Part shown: in pieces, positions 25,634 through 37,974 of the stretch
Numbering within the stretch: the first letter of the stretch is position 1
Layout of the letters: every line of letters starts with the position of its first letter
Origin: Oscheius tipulae
Lineage: Eukaryota; Nematoda; Chromadorea; Rhabditida; Rhabditidae
DNA length: 64,000 nt
Direction of reading: 5' to 3'
NCBI GenBank assembly: GCA_037178975.1
Contig: JASJZH010000002.1
Coordinates: forward strand, 4,216,001 to 4,280,000
Made by a program: the position numbers and the translations under genes
Notes under the pieces: generated by a model
What the model saw: only the letters and a program-made list of their open reading frames with translations
What the model was told of the DNA's origin: nothing
Database searches by the model: none

Positions 25634-28150
25634 TTAGGCAGACTTGCTGTTGCGAGGAATGCGGTTGAGGTATTGGACCAAATGCTTGCCGAAGTACGAA
25701 AAGGATTCCTGAAACGGGCAAACTGTTCAAGAGAAACTGGAACTCACCGATACCAATGCGTTGCTGATGTCCTCGAACAGCACGGGCTTCTCGCCGGTTT
25801 TTTTAATGATGATCTTCACGAGTTGATCTATGGCCTGTTCGATGACTGTCAGTGGAGGTTCGACTACGTCTTTGTCTATCCTAAACTCCGTTTTATTGTA
25901 TTAGAAATAAGATAAACTGACATCAACTCGAGTCGCAGCAGCGACGGAGCTGTATCCATATAGTCGTCGTGTTTGATGGGAACGAGGTCGAAGAGCAGCT
26001 GGCCGAATTGCTCTAAAGCTGTGGTCAAGTTATGTGAAAGGAAGAACGGACCATTTTTGGGACTGGAGATTTGAAAGTTCAACCTGGCCTCGCGGAGAAG
26101 ATAGTTAAAGAAGCCACGCATCGTCTTGCTCTCGCGAACCTTGCCCACAACCACCGCGATCGACGTCGTGTTTCTATGCTGCTGAAAGTGGCCGATTAGC
26201 TCGTTGAAGAACTGAAAATGACTTGTAAAACGTGTAAAATGGAATTCATACAGGCTTATTCTGTGTGAAGCGTTTTCGGAACACCACTAGATTATGTTCT
26301 TGGCCAACTTCTTTGCCAGCGAAATATTTAACTTTTGGAGGAATATAGCCGCTGAAAAGTGTTGATTGGACGAGAAAAAAGAGAATAAGTACCGTGCTGG
26401 AGAGCTGAAAGCTCCTCTTCTTCTTTTGCTGACCACTCGGCCATTGCGTGCGTACTGTCGAGTCGATTCCGCCATCGTCTCCGTGGTCGACTGACTTTCT
26501 GCTGCTCCCCGTTTTCTCGTTCCCCGTTTGTTTTTCGAATTGTCACGGAAGACCTATGATTTCACTAAAAATATAAGAAGAAGTAGGATAACTAACTATG
26601 GGAGCGCTGGTACTCTGGATGACCTTCTTCATGACTCGCGGATCGAACTTACCAGTCTTTTTCCAGAAGTCGCGAGCCAATTTTCCCGGACACGCCTCCT
26701 TCTTATGTTGTCGCAGCTCGACGAGAAGTTGGCCCACGGAATCAGCCACACTTGTGACAGCCTTCTGCAATTTCAATCATGTCGATAACATAGAAAAGTA
26801 ATGTACAGCGTTTCCACTGGTAATCTTCCCTTGAATGTCTTCTGGAACGAAAAGACGATTCATGAGAAACGTGTAGATTTTGTCGAGAAGTAGGCTTTCT
26901 GAACCTTTGAAGGTCACACTGAATGGCACCAGCTTTTGATAAGAAAACGCAAAAACAAGCCTCGTTTTGGAAGAATTTTGATCGGGTACAGCTTGAGTCG
27001 ATTCCGAGATGATTCTATCCCAGCCGGCCATCGAAAGAGTGAGGAAGAATTGGTAAGGCTGCTTGCTGGTCGTTTTTCGGAATTTGCCTCCTATTTGCAT
27101 CTGACTCTCGAGCTTCTTCGCCAACTCATGTATGAAAACCTTTTGATACTGGAGCAGATTCTTCTCGTCCTAAAGCTGTTGCAATCTTATGCAAAAAAAC
27201 AAAGAACGTACGAGTGCTATTGGACGATCTCTGAAGTTTAAAGTAGGTGGCCAGCAAAATGGAGTCTCTCCTACGCGATCCACACCAAAAACACTGAATC
27301 TCTTCTGAAAACCATTGATTCATGCGATTGTGACCGGAACTGACAATTGCTTTGTGATGAAGAGAAGGAACTTTCGAAAGATCGTAGAAGAGTTCCTTGA
27401 GCGGCACTAGCAGTGGAACTGCGTGTTCCTGTACGTTGACCAGCTGGCGCATCTTAAAGGGAGAATTAGGATGTTTTAGCGAAAACTAACCATTTCGAAT
27501 TTGAAGCGATCTTCATTCAATTTCCACAGCTGGGCTTGGATCGTTGAAACAGACTCCAGGCCGCCGTGAATTTGCTCTAGACACTCGGTCATGTTCAGGA
27601 CATTGACGACATAATCGGCCAATAAATTAGCAGCGGACTGTAAACGGAGTTTAGGGAAATAACCAAGGTAACCTCAATCTGCAGAAGAGAATGTTCGATT
27701 TGAAACTGGAACTCGGTCCTCATTGCGGCGAAGAGCTTGATTGCCAAGTAGCTGTAGATTGTGGCCAAGTGAAGTGGACGGTCGTTCTCGAACTCGGCCG
27801 AGATCCAGTCCTTATGATTGGTGAAGTATATTCGATGAATATCTGAAGGAATATTAGCCAAGGTGAGGAAGATAGTGACTACATGGATGCGATTCGACTG
27901 TAAATGTCGTCTTCCATTTGAAGAGCAGACGGTCGAAGAAATTGACAAATGTACGGCCGGCATTCACGTACTTCGTCTCGCTGCTCGGGATTTGTGTCTG
28001 GAAAGTAGTATTTTTGGAATAAGGGGATAGACGAACCGCCTCCGGAAATCTTGAAAATGTTGCGGTCTCCATCGTCCTCACACCGAGAGAGACGCTGCAA
28101 TAAGACGTGTGTGTGATGAAAACCAAGAAGAACGGAGTCATGTCAAGCAT
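25634..28150 (-). CDS. Large helical protein, weak resemblance to the C-terminal part of FANCD2
   Basis: Exons read from about 28150 to the stop at 25634-25636, roughly 700 residues, rich in amphipathic helices and without membrane segments. Representative blocks are DWISAEFENDRPLHLATIY, LADYVVNVLNMTECLEQI, SVADSVGQLLVELRQHKKEA with KLARDFWKKTGKFD, FFNYLLREARLNFQIS, and the end FGKHLVQYLNRIPRNSKSA. The run from DKIYTFLMNRL through KLARDFW lines up by eye with the part of FANCD2 that has ALHVLSSRL and SLARQFLCRVW. That likeness is weak and was not tested by search. If correct, the N-terminal half of FANCD2, including the monoubiquitinated lysine region, is missing here. A basic stretch (NKRGTRKRG) near 26510 could be a nuclear signal. 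The first exon is uncertain. The promoter is shared divergently with the gene at 28599. Confidence 0.5.
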
Positions 28151-28598
28151 TTAGTGGACAAGTCAGCTTTTGGGGGAACTTAGGCTGTTGGAGAAGTCGC
28201 CTGTTGTCAATGATAAGCAAAGACTAAGGGACGACGAAGCCGTCGTAGACTGCTGATTTACAGTAATAAAGGCTGAAAAGGATGGAATAAGCTACAATTT
28301 AGGAATGAAGTTTTTACTGTAGCTACACTATATCCCCTTTCAGTTGGTGTGAGATGAGAGCGTCTTTGGCACTTGTTTGAATTCTTCACTGGCTTTTCGT
28401 TTTTCTCCCTTCTTTCTTCTTTTTCTCCTTTCTCTTCCAGGTTTTTTTCCGCTACTGATTTGCACAGAGTGCCTGATACAATCAAAACGCTCCATTACGT
28501 AATTGCGTACAGTACCGCGAAAGTACTGCCCTTGAAATGTTTCCGCAAGTTCTTTACCCACTTTCCATGCAGAATGCTGCTGCTTTTTCAGTCAGCTC
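28151..28598. promoter_or_regulatory. Divergent intergenic promoter region
   Basis: About 450 nt separate two divergent starts. The plus-strand side ends with an acceptor-like CTTTTTCAG about 10 nt before the ATG at 28599. I see no TATA box and no RNA gene. Confidence 0.4.
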
Positions 28599-31361
28599 AT
28601 GTTCAGCGACGAAGATTCGGATCCGTTCAGCAGAGAAGGTGCCGAAAGGAGCGTTGTCTGCAACAATATAGTGATACCGCCTTCGCCCACCATTATTATC
28701 CGCAAGTTTTGAGATTAATCGTTTATTGACGTAATTTTTTTTTAGGAGAAACGCCACCAGAGACAGCCGTTCAACGAAAAAATGAAGTGCTATTCTCCGA
28801 TGAAGAGGGTGTGTTGTCGCCAGAATTTAAGTTCATAGTGTTCTTACAGATATATTTGATCACGTGAAAAATAGACCTCGAGCGATGAAAAGAAGATCAA
28901 ATACTGCGTACGACTCCTTCGACGATTCCTTTGAACAACAAAACGAGCCGAGGCCGCCCAAACGAAAGCCCTCACCAGATGTCGTCAGCGACTCCTTTGA
29001 CGATTCTTTCGAGCAAAAAACCGAGCCGAAGCCACCTGGACGAAAAATTTCGCTCAACGATTCTTTTGATGATGAGGTCGAACTCGTCACAAATCCCGCC
29101 GAACAGGTCAAAGATGGACCTGCAGTTGGACAACCATCGACGGAAGAAGCGCCGCTCTGTGATTCATTCGACGCCTCTTTCGACAGACCAGTGGAATTCA
29201 TGCCAGCTCCTGTCCAAGACGATTCATTTGATGACTCATGTGGAAATCTAGTTGCAGCAGCTGTGGAGGAGGATATTTTTGACCGAGGAGTCGTGCAAAA
29301 TGCCGAAGGAGATGCGCTTCATCTCATCACATTGCGGTCAGATACGGAAATACGCGTTTCATTTGACGGTTCGGACGCAATTCGAACACCAAGAGCTGCG
29401 CGGGCCAATTCTTTCGACGGTTCCGACGAGAATAGAATCGCAGAAACTATGAGGAAAGATTCATTCGACGCCGACGACGAATCATTAGCCCGGAGTGTGC
29501 CAGTCCAACGGCATTCCATTCAACGTGTTGCAGAAGAATACTCTTCGATCGAGAAGGCGATGGAAGTCCTTGACGAATTGACGCAACAGGTACCTTTTTC
29601 TCTGTACAGTCTAACTTCTTTCCAGTTGAAATTAGCTGTCTCTTTGCAAAGAGATGCCGAAACGAGTCGAAATTCTGGTTTTAATCTATTTCCGTGTGCG
29701 TTAGAGGTTCGTACTTTTTACGACTGACAGTCTACTACTTCAGGGTCGTCATCTCTCGTCCGGCTCACATCTTCTTCTTCTAAAAATTGAGAACAAATCG
29801 CAACATGATCTCCGTGGCTGGCAGCTGAGCATTTCTTCTGGAAGCGCTGACAAGACAACTCACGGTACTTTTGAGCTATCCTACCTTTACAATTTGCGAG
29901 AGGCGTCTGCGACACAAGTTAACTCTAATCTGGGATAACATTTGGCAAAGTTTGCGGTCAAGTATTACCTTAGATTAAAGTTGGCAAGACAAGTCAGGAC
30001 AGTTCAAGTTGCAAAATTAGCATTGACAGTGCGTCACTCCGCCAGGAGCGGAAGAGCCTGAGATCTCATTTGAGCCATTTGTCTAAGTCAAGATAAAATA
30101 AAAAGAAACCTTTTTGGGTTGGCAAGTTACTGTTTTGATTGCTTTAACTGTAAAAAGAATGTTATTGCTTTTGCTCCTTGGAGAGTTTTGTTCCTTGCTC
30201 AATAAAACGGCCGACCGGGCGGCAAAGCCGACTGTTCTAGTTCAAATGCCTAAAAGTCTCTGTGTGTTCTGAAGCCATTATTGCAATTAGTGTGCACTAC
30301 TTTGTGCGCGCTCTAATTGCTGGCAAGTCAAGTCAAAGCTGAGTCAGTTTGGGAGATAGCTACGTTGGGGGAACGTTGCTCCTGTGAGGGTAGCTCGACT
30401 GGAACAGCATCTACCTGTCACAAGTTCCAACGGGGCATGCTTGACTAATATTCTTCAAATTGTAGTAGGTAAATCACGATCTCTGGACCTTGGTCATGTT
30501 CCAGTCGGCGGGAAGAAACATCTTGAAGTGCTAACGTCCAGTCAAGCCTACGAGCCGTCGCTCTACGAGATGGAACTCTACAGGTCTCAAACTTTTCTCA
30601 TTTCCCCAGAATTTTTGTTCCAGAATCTTCGATATTGATGGCCACGGCTCAGCTTTCCGAATTCCCCTCGGCTGGACACTTTTCTCCTCTCTGAATCAGC
30701 TATCTCCACGTCAAGACGACGAAATGCTGGACAACAGAAGATTTGTGGGTACTTTTAATATCTTCCCCTACGTTCAATTTTTAGAACTCTACCTTCTGTG
30801 TTCCTATTGGACTGGTTCGTCTTCTTTGCGACGGGAACCTCGACGAGTATGCTTTCCTCACGCATCTTCTGAAACCGTCCAATATCGAAGTTCTCTCCCA
30901 GATATCCATCCCCCTTTCAGTCAGCCTTTGTAATAGTCATTCCGAGCCGATTACCCTTTCAGTCTCCCAAGAATCTCGTAACTTTGTCCTCAAAATCTCA
31001 GTCAAAGATCCACTTATCCGGCAAACCTTAAAACGTGATCTTCAATTGTATATTACTCTCTCGGTGTCCCAGTTACGTGATTGCCCTCAGTTGAATCAGA
31101 TTGTTCTCGATTTCAGCACGATTGACCAATTGTATGAGTCTGTTGTTTCTTCTTTTTAATAAGAGTTTTAGTTTTCCCAATTCTTTGTATTGTTTCAAGA
31201 TCTGCTGCAGCTCAGAGATCATTATTTGTCGCCTAGAGTGGAGGAGGGAGCAAGGATTATTGTTGGAGCGCGCAATTGTCATCACTACTCCGATTACAGC
31301 CTCCTTCATTGCTCTTTTTTTTTTGCTGTCTTCGTTCATTTCTTGGTTCTTCTTTTGGTAA
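28599..31361 (+). CDS. Protein with repeated DSFD motifs and a beta-rich C-terminal region
   Basis: No family recognised. The N-terminal half is acidic and disordered, built on repeated short motifs: YDSFDDSFEQ, SDSFDDSFEQ, NDSFDDE, CDSFDASFD, DDSFDDSC, VSFDGSD, NSFDGSDEN and DSFDADDES. After a helical linker (EYSSIEKA, VLDELTQQ) comes a region with alternating hydrophobics (LLLLKIENKSQHDLRGWQLS, SLDLGHVPVGGKKHLEVL), reminiscent of adaptin-ear-like or other Ig-like folds; this is inference only. A 38-nt intron at about 29707-29744 and a 604-nt intron at 29865-30468 keep the frame open; the large one is filled by a dispersed repeat. The last exon and stop are uncertain. If the stop is at 31359-31361, the next gene's acceptor lies only 29 nt downstream, an operon-like spacing. 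The start has an acceptor about 10 nt upstream. Confidence 0.65.
29865..30468 (+). repeat. Intron almost wholly made of a dispersed repeat (copy 1)
   Basis: The repeat runs from about 29877, 12 nt after the donor, to about 30438, 30 nt before the acceptor. Block A (29877-30233) is closely similar to the reverse complement of 36352-36692. Shared words include TATCCTACCTTTACAATTTG, CTCCGCCAGGAGCG, TTGGGTTGGCAAGTTACTG and CTTGCTCAATAAAACGGCC. Block B (about 30281-30438) matches the reverse complement of 38958-39098, sharing GGCAAGTCAAGTCAAAG, TTTGGGAGATAGCTACG and CAAGTTCCAACGGGGCAT. No transposase is encoded. Confidence 0.8.
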
Positions 31362-31392
31362 CGATCGCTTTTTTCCACTTTTTTTTACAGAA

Positions 31393-32266
31393 ATGGCCGC
31401 ATTGAAAACTGCTTTTGTGATCGGAGCAACTGGAGCTGTTGGTCGAAAACTGGTGGACAATCTGGTCGAGTCGGAACAGTTTTCCAAAGTCGTCCTCATT
31501 GGCCGCCGAAACGTCGATGATTTCCCTGCTTCTGACATTCTTGTGAGTTTATTTTTTCTTTTTCTTTTCACAAAGTTTCTTCAGGAGCAGAAGATAGTCG
31601 ATTTTGACAACATCGAGAATCACGCCGATGACTTTAAAAATCTTGACATCGGCTTCTCGACGATGGGAACCACTCGCGCCAAGGCTGGAGCTGTATGTTC
31701 TTCTTTTATTTAGGATATAGTCCAATTTTCAGGCCGACTACTACAAAATCGATCACGATTATGTTGTAAACACGGCTAAGGTTGCAAAAAGCCAAGGCAG
31801 GTTGACTAGTTTCAGCCATTAATTCAGTTTCAGGTGTCAAGAGCTTCGTTTTCGTCACCTCGACCGGAGCCAACGAGAACTCGTGGTTTACCTATCCCAA
31901 GCTGAAGGGAGAAATCGAGCGCGACATCCTGGCTCTCGGCTTCGAAAAGACTCTCATCGCTCGTCCTGGTTTTCTCGATGGGAGAGACGTTCCCGATGGA
32001 GGTAAGCTTTTTGATTTTTCGCCTATCAGTGTGTTCAGAGTGGAGATTCGCGGAGCAAGCGGCCAAAGTCTTCATTAAACCGCTTAAGTTCTTCTTCAAA
32101 GGTATCGCCGTCAACTGCGATGATGTGGCCAAGGTATTGTTCAAAACTTCGATGAGAAAAGTTACTTTAGGCGATGATAGTCGGAGCAGTCAACCCGGAT
32201 CTGAAGGGCAAGCTCGTCTGGGAGAATGCCGAGCTGAAGGAGAAGGCCAAACTCTTCAAGGCCTAA
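31393..32266 (+). CDS. HTATIP2/TIP30-like short-chain oxidoreductase
   Basis: An atypical short-chain dehydrogenase of the TIP30 group, with a Rossmann fold that binds NADPH. The start MAALKTAFVIGATGAVGRKL contains the nucleotide-binding GATGAVG. VVLIGRRNVDD matches human VTLIGRRKL, IGFSTMGTTRAKAGA matches VGFCCLGTTRGKAGA, and DHDYVVNTAKVAKSQG matches DRDYVLKSAELAKAGG. FVTSTGANENS and PKLKGEIE follow, then the conserved ARPGFLDGR. It ends ENAELKEKAKLFKA with the stop at 32264-32266. The size is normal for the family and introns are 35-45 nt. A TTTTTACAG acceptor ends 2 nt before the ATG and lies about 29 nt after the likely stop of the preceding gene, so it may be the downstream gene of an operon. 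Family assignment is secure; the exact cellular role in this organism is not known. Confidence 0.92.
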
Positions 32267-32291
32267 CTGTTTGTACATATTTGCCAATTAG

Positions 32292-32297
32292 AATAAA
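32292..32297 (+). terminator. Polyadenylation signal AATAAA
   Basis: A canonical AATAAA 26 nt after the stop codon of the HTATIP2-like gene. Confidence 0.6.
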
Positions 32298-32811
32298 GAG
32301 GGCATACGGAACCAAGGTTTATTACATAAGAGGAGAGGGCTGGCGGCCCGACCGGGGGTTGGCGCAGACTTGGACTACTTGCTGGACTAGGCGCCGATCA
32401 GACTGTTCTCGACTGGGCAAAATTCAAATCACAACGGAGGGGAGGGAGAGGAGGAGGACAACAATCACAAAACAATAAATAAAGAGGAGGAGGGACGCGT
32501 CAATAGTACCAGATTTGAAAGAGAGAATTGAATGGGAAGAGAGAGACTCGCAAGGCAAAATGCTGAGTTGTGTAGGAGGTGGAAATTGTGGGTGATACTA
32601 TCTGACGCCCGGAACTCGAGACCCGATACCAAAGATCATTGAGACAGTTGCGCACGGGTTCACCTTGTGCCGAAGAATGAGGAGAAAGATTGTGTGAGAA
32701 TTTTGAAGAGGAGATTGCTGTTTCTTGGACGAGGGACATATACACGGCAGCCCGTGGTATAGGTCAGTCGTTCGGATGGTGTCTGACCACGTCGGACGGG
32801 CTGCCACTGCT

Positions 32812-35807
32812 CTACGTGTTATGTCGTTGTTGTTGCTGCTGCTGTTGGGGAGCCTTGATTCCCCCCACAGCGGATGGTTGTGTCGAACTGCCTGCCTGCA
32901 CGAAGCCAGGTACCATCGGCTTGTCGTCCAACTCCTTGTACTCTAGCTTCAGTTCTTTCGGGATCTGAAGGACAGTATTGTTAATAGGATTTGTAGTATT
33001 TAGATTGAGACCTAGTGGTTACAAAGAGTCAGCGCACGTATGAAGCTAAACATTAGTTAGGGTTCGCTCCCAAGACGTTGTTCTAGATGTCTCCATCTTC
33101 AGCGAATGAAACTATAGTGTAAAGAGACCTCAAATCATCTAATTCAATTATTCCTTTCAGATTGACTAGTAGTTTCTACGGCCAGGCCGTGTCAAAAAGT
33201 TTGGACTGAAACTGGCTCGTCTACTACATCAAAGAGGGTACTACACGCCGGACTCTTGATCGGCAGTTTGATAGCTCTAGAACTGTCAGCAAATGGAGGA
33301 CTTGAGAGAAATGAAAGTGTTCTGTTTATGTTCAGACCTTGTTAGGGTTATCTCAAAAATAACGGCTAACTACGAACCTTTCTCCATTGGAGAGGATCGA
33401 AGACGTTGTACTGTCCCTTCTCGTACGTCGTTGTCTGCTCTTTCGTCTGACCGTACTGGGATCGGGTCAACCACGTTCCTTCCGTCTTGTGATACCTCCA
33501 ATCTCGGTTATATCTAAACTTTCTATTGAACAAGGAACAACAAAAACCCACAGTTCGTTCGCTGCTTGCATCTGGTAGAGTTCACCCGGGCAGTTGTAGA
33601 AGAGAAAGAAGAGCACGTCTTCCGAGAACTTGGACATCTTTATCGTCGGCAACTTTTCCCTAATTTGACTCATCGTCAGGTACTCTTCCGGGACCTGAAA
33701 CGGTACAGTTTGGAATGAGTCACGAAATCCCTTCTTGAACTTGAAAATTTGTGTCAGGTCGATTTTTGCCACTCTAACCTACTAGCGCCTTGTCTTGGAA
33801 TATCACTTCTTCCACTCTACCAGGCGATTGTGCTCCAATTTCTAGACCGAAACAAAATACTCGTTCCTTCATAGTGGTTTTGTGACTCAACTTATTCAAG
33901 GCTTCAGGCGTGAAAACCCTTTATGATCACGAGTTCTGTTCTTTCTAATCCCAACTGGAGGTCTACTCTTTCAAATTGCTCGGGATTCAAATTCTTTATC
34001 CCCGAACTCTTGCCGCTTATCCCTATCTTTTCTCGATAGCCCAGATACAAAGAAAACAAATGAGATACTCGTAAAAGTCCTACCTTGACATCGAGATCGA
34101 TCGGCCTGATAGCTGTTCTCGAAAATGGCCCACTGAATGTCGTGTAGAGATTTCGTCTGAAACTACAGGCTGTTTAATTGGCCATATTGACAGAGTGTCA
34201 ACCAGAGATCATGCAAATTATGCTTTTAGACCACCCATGTGAGGGATTTGCACACTTAAAACGAGACTTACTCCAGTTGGTTCAAGTTCAGACCGAGTAA
34301 AGTCAGATCCTCTCCGTTGGCCAGAGTACACAGATTTCTGTCGCCTCCTCCTCCTAATCGAACATTGGCTACCAGTCCGGCCATTCCGAACTGATCGGCC
34401 AGCATACTCGGTGGAATGTTTGACACCTCGCCTGGAAATAGGAAATTATAAATCAGTCTTTGTTTGCCTAGGGAAACAAACAAGCAATTGATGTTTTGGA
34501 GAAGAGTTCTCTAATAAAACTCTAAAGGATTGAACTGTTTGTGTTAAATTATCGAAAGAATTGATTAGAGAAAAGAGACGCAAACGAACCGTTGGGACTG
34601 ATCTTGATGCCTCCATGGTCGTCAGGCAGTTTGCCCAAAGAATCGTGTTGAAGCGGTCCAACTGCTGCCAGCATATCGGGCGCTTGGTTCAACTAAAAAA
34701 TGTGAGCGTGAGTGTTGAAATATTATCGATTTCGTGATGTCTCTCTCTCTTTTCCAAGCCAGCGAAACCCTGGGTTACGTTGCGCAAACACACCACTGCA
34801 CCAACACAATTACAGTTTCTCCGAACTTTTCCTCTTTTAGCTCGCTCCAAAAGTCTTGTAATTCCAAAACCAACCGAAAGAGAGGCGTTGAGATCAGAGG
34901 CACAGGCTACTGCTCCGGGCAGCGCGGGAAAGTCTTCGTTTTGGATTTGGAACTCCGGATTGTTGAGCGAGTCGTTGTTTCGCATAAGCGTCGCTGAAAA
35001 CACACGTGTTTATTCATGCGAACGAGTTTCCGAGAACCAGCAAGTAGCTCCTCATTTAACATTTTCTCCCCCTATTAACTCTCGCTCTGCATCTGTGGTT
35101 CATTGTGGTCAGCCCGGTTGTCCTTCGTGATAGGACCCGGGTTTTTCCGCGTGGACATTTTACTTGGCAAAGTATGATTTCCCAGTTATCATCTAACTTT
35201 TCGAGAATTCTATTGGAGAAACTATTTAAAAAGGACTAAAGAGGATGTACAATCTAACTGAACCTTGTAGCGGCAGTGCCTAACAAAAGAGCAAAGGAAA
35301 GAAAGCGCACCATAGTTCCTGCTATGATTGAGTCCTTGCGGGTCTTTGAAGGGAAGAGGAGACTGTGACAACTGTGTGCCGAACGTCGAACTCGTCGTGG
35401 GCAACGGCGAAAATCCACCACTCGACGGCGTCCCTGGAAGAATCGACTGGTTATCTGGGTACCAGTCAGAGTCAGCTGTAGTTCAAACAGTTCTGATCTC
35501 TGAACGATGTAGTCCGTCTATTTTTCTAGGTCAGTCAGTTGGTCAACTAACAGCACTAACCAGAGAGAAGTCTTTTTTCTAGCTGGATAACCATTCAGAC
35601 ACACTATCAGAGATCTCAGAGACTCTCTAGGTATCACAGATCTGCCAAAAGAGCCTGGCCCAAAAGCTGAGAGCAAAGAGTGCGAATTTGATTACCTCGG
35701 GCGCCGAGTGTTGGGAACTCGTTATCGTTGATAATGGTGTTGAGAGGGAGTAGGCTCGCAAATGAATGTTGGCTAGGAGGACGTCTGTCTGTTGCTGCCG
35801 AACTCAT
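32812..35807 (-). CDS. cnot2: CNOT2, NOT-box subunit of the CCR4-NOT deadenylase complex
   Basis: CNOT2 pairs with CNOT3 through its C-terminal NOT box and links the deadenylase complex to repressors. Reading leftwards: an N-terminal region with NDNEFPTLGARG, a Ser/Pro-rich stretch (SILPGTPSSGGF), NPEFQIQNEDFPALPG (human has DDFPALPG), IPPSMLADQFGMAGL and EDLTLLGLNLN (human SDLTTLGLNLN). Then come NLYTTFSGPF, the NOT box VPEEYLTMSQIREKLPTIKM, NRDWRYHKTEGTWLTR and YNVFDPLQWRK. The tail ends with a glutamine run (APQQQQQQ) and the stop at 32812-32814. Order and identity with human CNOT2 are clear. Introns here are longer than usual (about 410 nt at 32965-33377 and about 390 nt at 33697-34083). 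The ATG at 35807 follows an acceptor TTTTCAG about 40 nt upstream; an additional first exon further out is possible. Confidence 0.9.
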
Positions 35808-37974
35808 ACGCACAGGGTGGGCACGGAAACTACCTCCTCCACATAGAATGAAGGCTGAAAAGACTTTTTATGAAGAACTGAAAGAAGAAGAAAGAAAAGA
35901 AAAAGTGTCCTTTTTGTGTTTCGTCATGTCGCACAGCCGCAGTCTCGTAAACAAAACGTTTTACACACAGTTATATCGATTTTCTATGACCTGGGAGCGC
36001 GTGTTTGCATAGATCAAAAACGGCGGTTTTTGAACCCTACGAAAAACATACAAAAAGAGGATCGGGATTCACTAGAACAAGGGGACTGACAAAGAACGAT
36101 GACGCGGCACAAATAAAATGACTGCTGTCAAGATAAGACTTCTGACAAAAGATGATGATAAACTTGATCGAGTAGTGAAAAATAGAGAGTGGGATTGAAG
36201 AAAGTCGAACTGTAGATTTAGCAACTGAAAAGCTACCTCGTATACACTAGACAGTCTGGGTGACGCAAGAAGACAGGAAATGGACTGAACTACTAGGATA
36301 CTGAATATCCTTGTCAATAAAATTTGTATTTGACAAAAACTGAAGGTAACTAGTCGGCTTTGCCGCCCGGTTGGCCGTTTTATTGAGCAAGGAACAAAAT
36401 TCTGCAATAACTTTCTTTTTACAGTTAAAGCAATCTAAACAGTAACTTGCCAACCCAAAAAAGTGTCTTCTTACATTATTTTGACTTGGACAAACAGTTC
36501 AAATGATCAGAAAAGTTCAGTCTCTCACGCTCCTGGCGGAGCGACTGTCTTGAGCTATCCTGACTTGTCTTGTCAACTCTTATCTAGGATATACTTGGCA
36601 GAAAAGTCGACAAACATTGTCAAATTTTATCCCAGATTAGAATTGACTTGTGTTTTCTTGAGAAGCCTCTCGCAAATTGTAAAGGTAGGATAACAAAGAA
36701 AGAAAACAATAAAACACTGCCTTCTGTTCGATTTTCTAGGAACTTTGAAGGGTTTGTACTTTTGCTCCAAAATAAGTAGGTCAGGTCAATGAACTAGCCA
36801 GGAAGTGCTAGAAAGGTACGATACTCTTATTGGTAATCAATAAATATAAAATTTAGAGATCTAACCGACCAAAGCTGCTTTTTTCTGCTATTTTTGACGA
36901 GAAAAAAGTGTGAGAGTTTCCAATTGTGGAAAGGCGATTGACAACTTTTTTCCCTACGATTTCTGGTTTATGTTGTGCGGGAAGACGGGGAGGCCGCCCC
37001 GAACGGCTGTTGAGAGACAGAGTGTGACTACTGGCTGGGATCTCAGAGTGAGAGAGATAGAGAGAAGAAGAGAACACGCCCTTCAACTTCTTCTGACTTT
37101 CTCGACCAGGATGAGGATGAGACGAGCCTCGGACAGTGCTGTGCTGCTGCTTTGTTCTGCGGATATGGTTTTGTGTCACAAGACGGGCCCTCTTTCCCCG
37201 CCGTGCACTTTCGGTCGACTCGTTTCTCTGGCCTCTCCTTCCAGTAGATTGTCTCTTGGACCGCATCGCGCGACGCCTGCGCCATCTGGTCTGTTGTACA
37301 GCCTGCGAATCTAATGTCTGGACGAGGGAGAGAGATGGCAGACAGCCAAGACGAAAGAGGACTCTCTCCGGGAGGCGGAGAAGGAAAAGACGCAAAGAGA
37401 GGCACACATTTTGCTCTTTAGGAGACCTCTATGCCTCAATGACCAATACTCTTGACCCCTATACGAGTTCCATTAGGACCGAGATTTGTTTTCTTATCAT
37501 TTTTGGACCGTTGCCACACGATAACAATCCAACGAAAAGTCACGTTGGGGTTTGGAACGGAACGAAAAAAACTGATCATAAATAATAGATTTCAATGGGA
37601 AGAGGACTTCTTAAAAGTTGCTATTGGGTATCATTGAACCTTCGTTGTACTCATGATTACTTGATGACCTGGTCGGATTCTAAGTGGTTTTGTCCATATT
37701 ATAAGTTCACAGTCCCCTATATATATATAGTGTTGAGAGTAATGGTTATCCAATATTTTATCCGCCACTCAATTCAGTAAACGGATTACCCTGCTCGTTG
37801 GATTGGCGCCCTTCGAAGTCTTTCTACCGTTACTCTACTCCGACACCCCTCTGTGTCAATACAAGATAGAACAGATGCTGCCCAAACAATGTCATCTGTG
37901 GATCCTTTCCTCCTCCTACTCAAAAACAATTCCCGTCTGGTTCCCACGATCAGCTTTTCAGATCCAATGTTGCC
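35808..37974. other. Intergenic, with one repeat copy
   Basis: About 2.2 kb between CNOT2 and the Golgi-type gene. It contains the second copy of the block A repeat at 36352-36692. A minus-strand frame of 184 codons at 36853-37407 has no paired splice sites and low-complexity Ser/Arg content, and I do not call it. The interval could include the CNOT2 promoter and an untranslated first exon. Confidence 0.4.
36352..36692 (-). repeat. Dispersed repeat, block A (copy 2)
   Basis: On the minus strand this copies 29877-30233, with short insertions and deletions but long identical words such as CTACCTTTACAATTTGCGAG and TTGCTCAATAAAACGGCC. Its orientation matches the transcription direction of CNOT2, downstream of it on the minus strand. 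It has no open reading frame of note. Confidence 0.8.

Noticed and set aside
28860-29201. Minus-strand serine-rich frame opposite the DSFD gene
   Set aside because: It is the complement of the repeated DSFD codons, which read as serine-rich sequence backwards.
36853-37407. Minus-strand open frame of 184 codons
   Set aside because: Low-complexity Ser/Arg/Leu content, no conserved block and no paired splice sites; the opposite strand is equally open.
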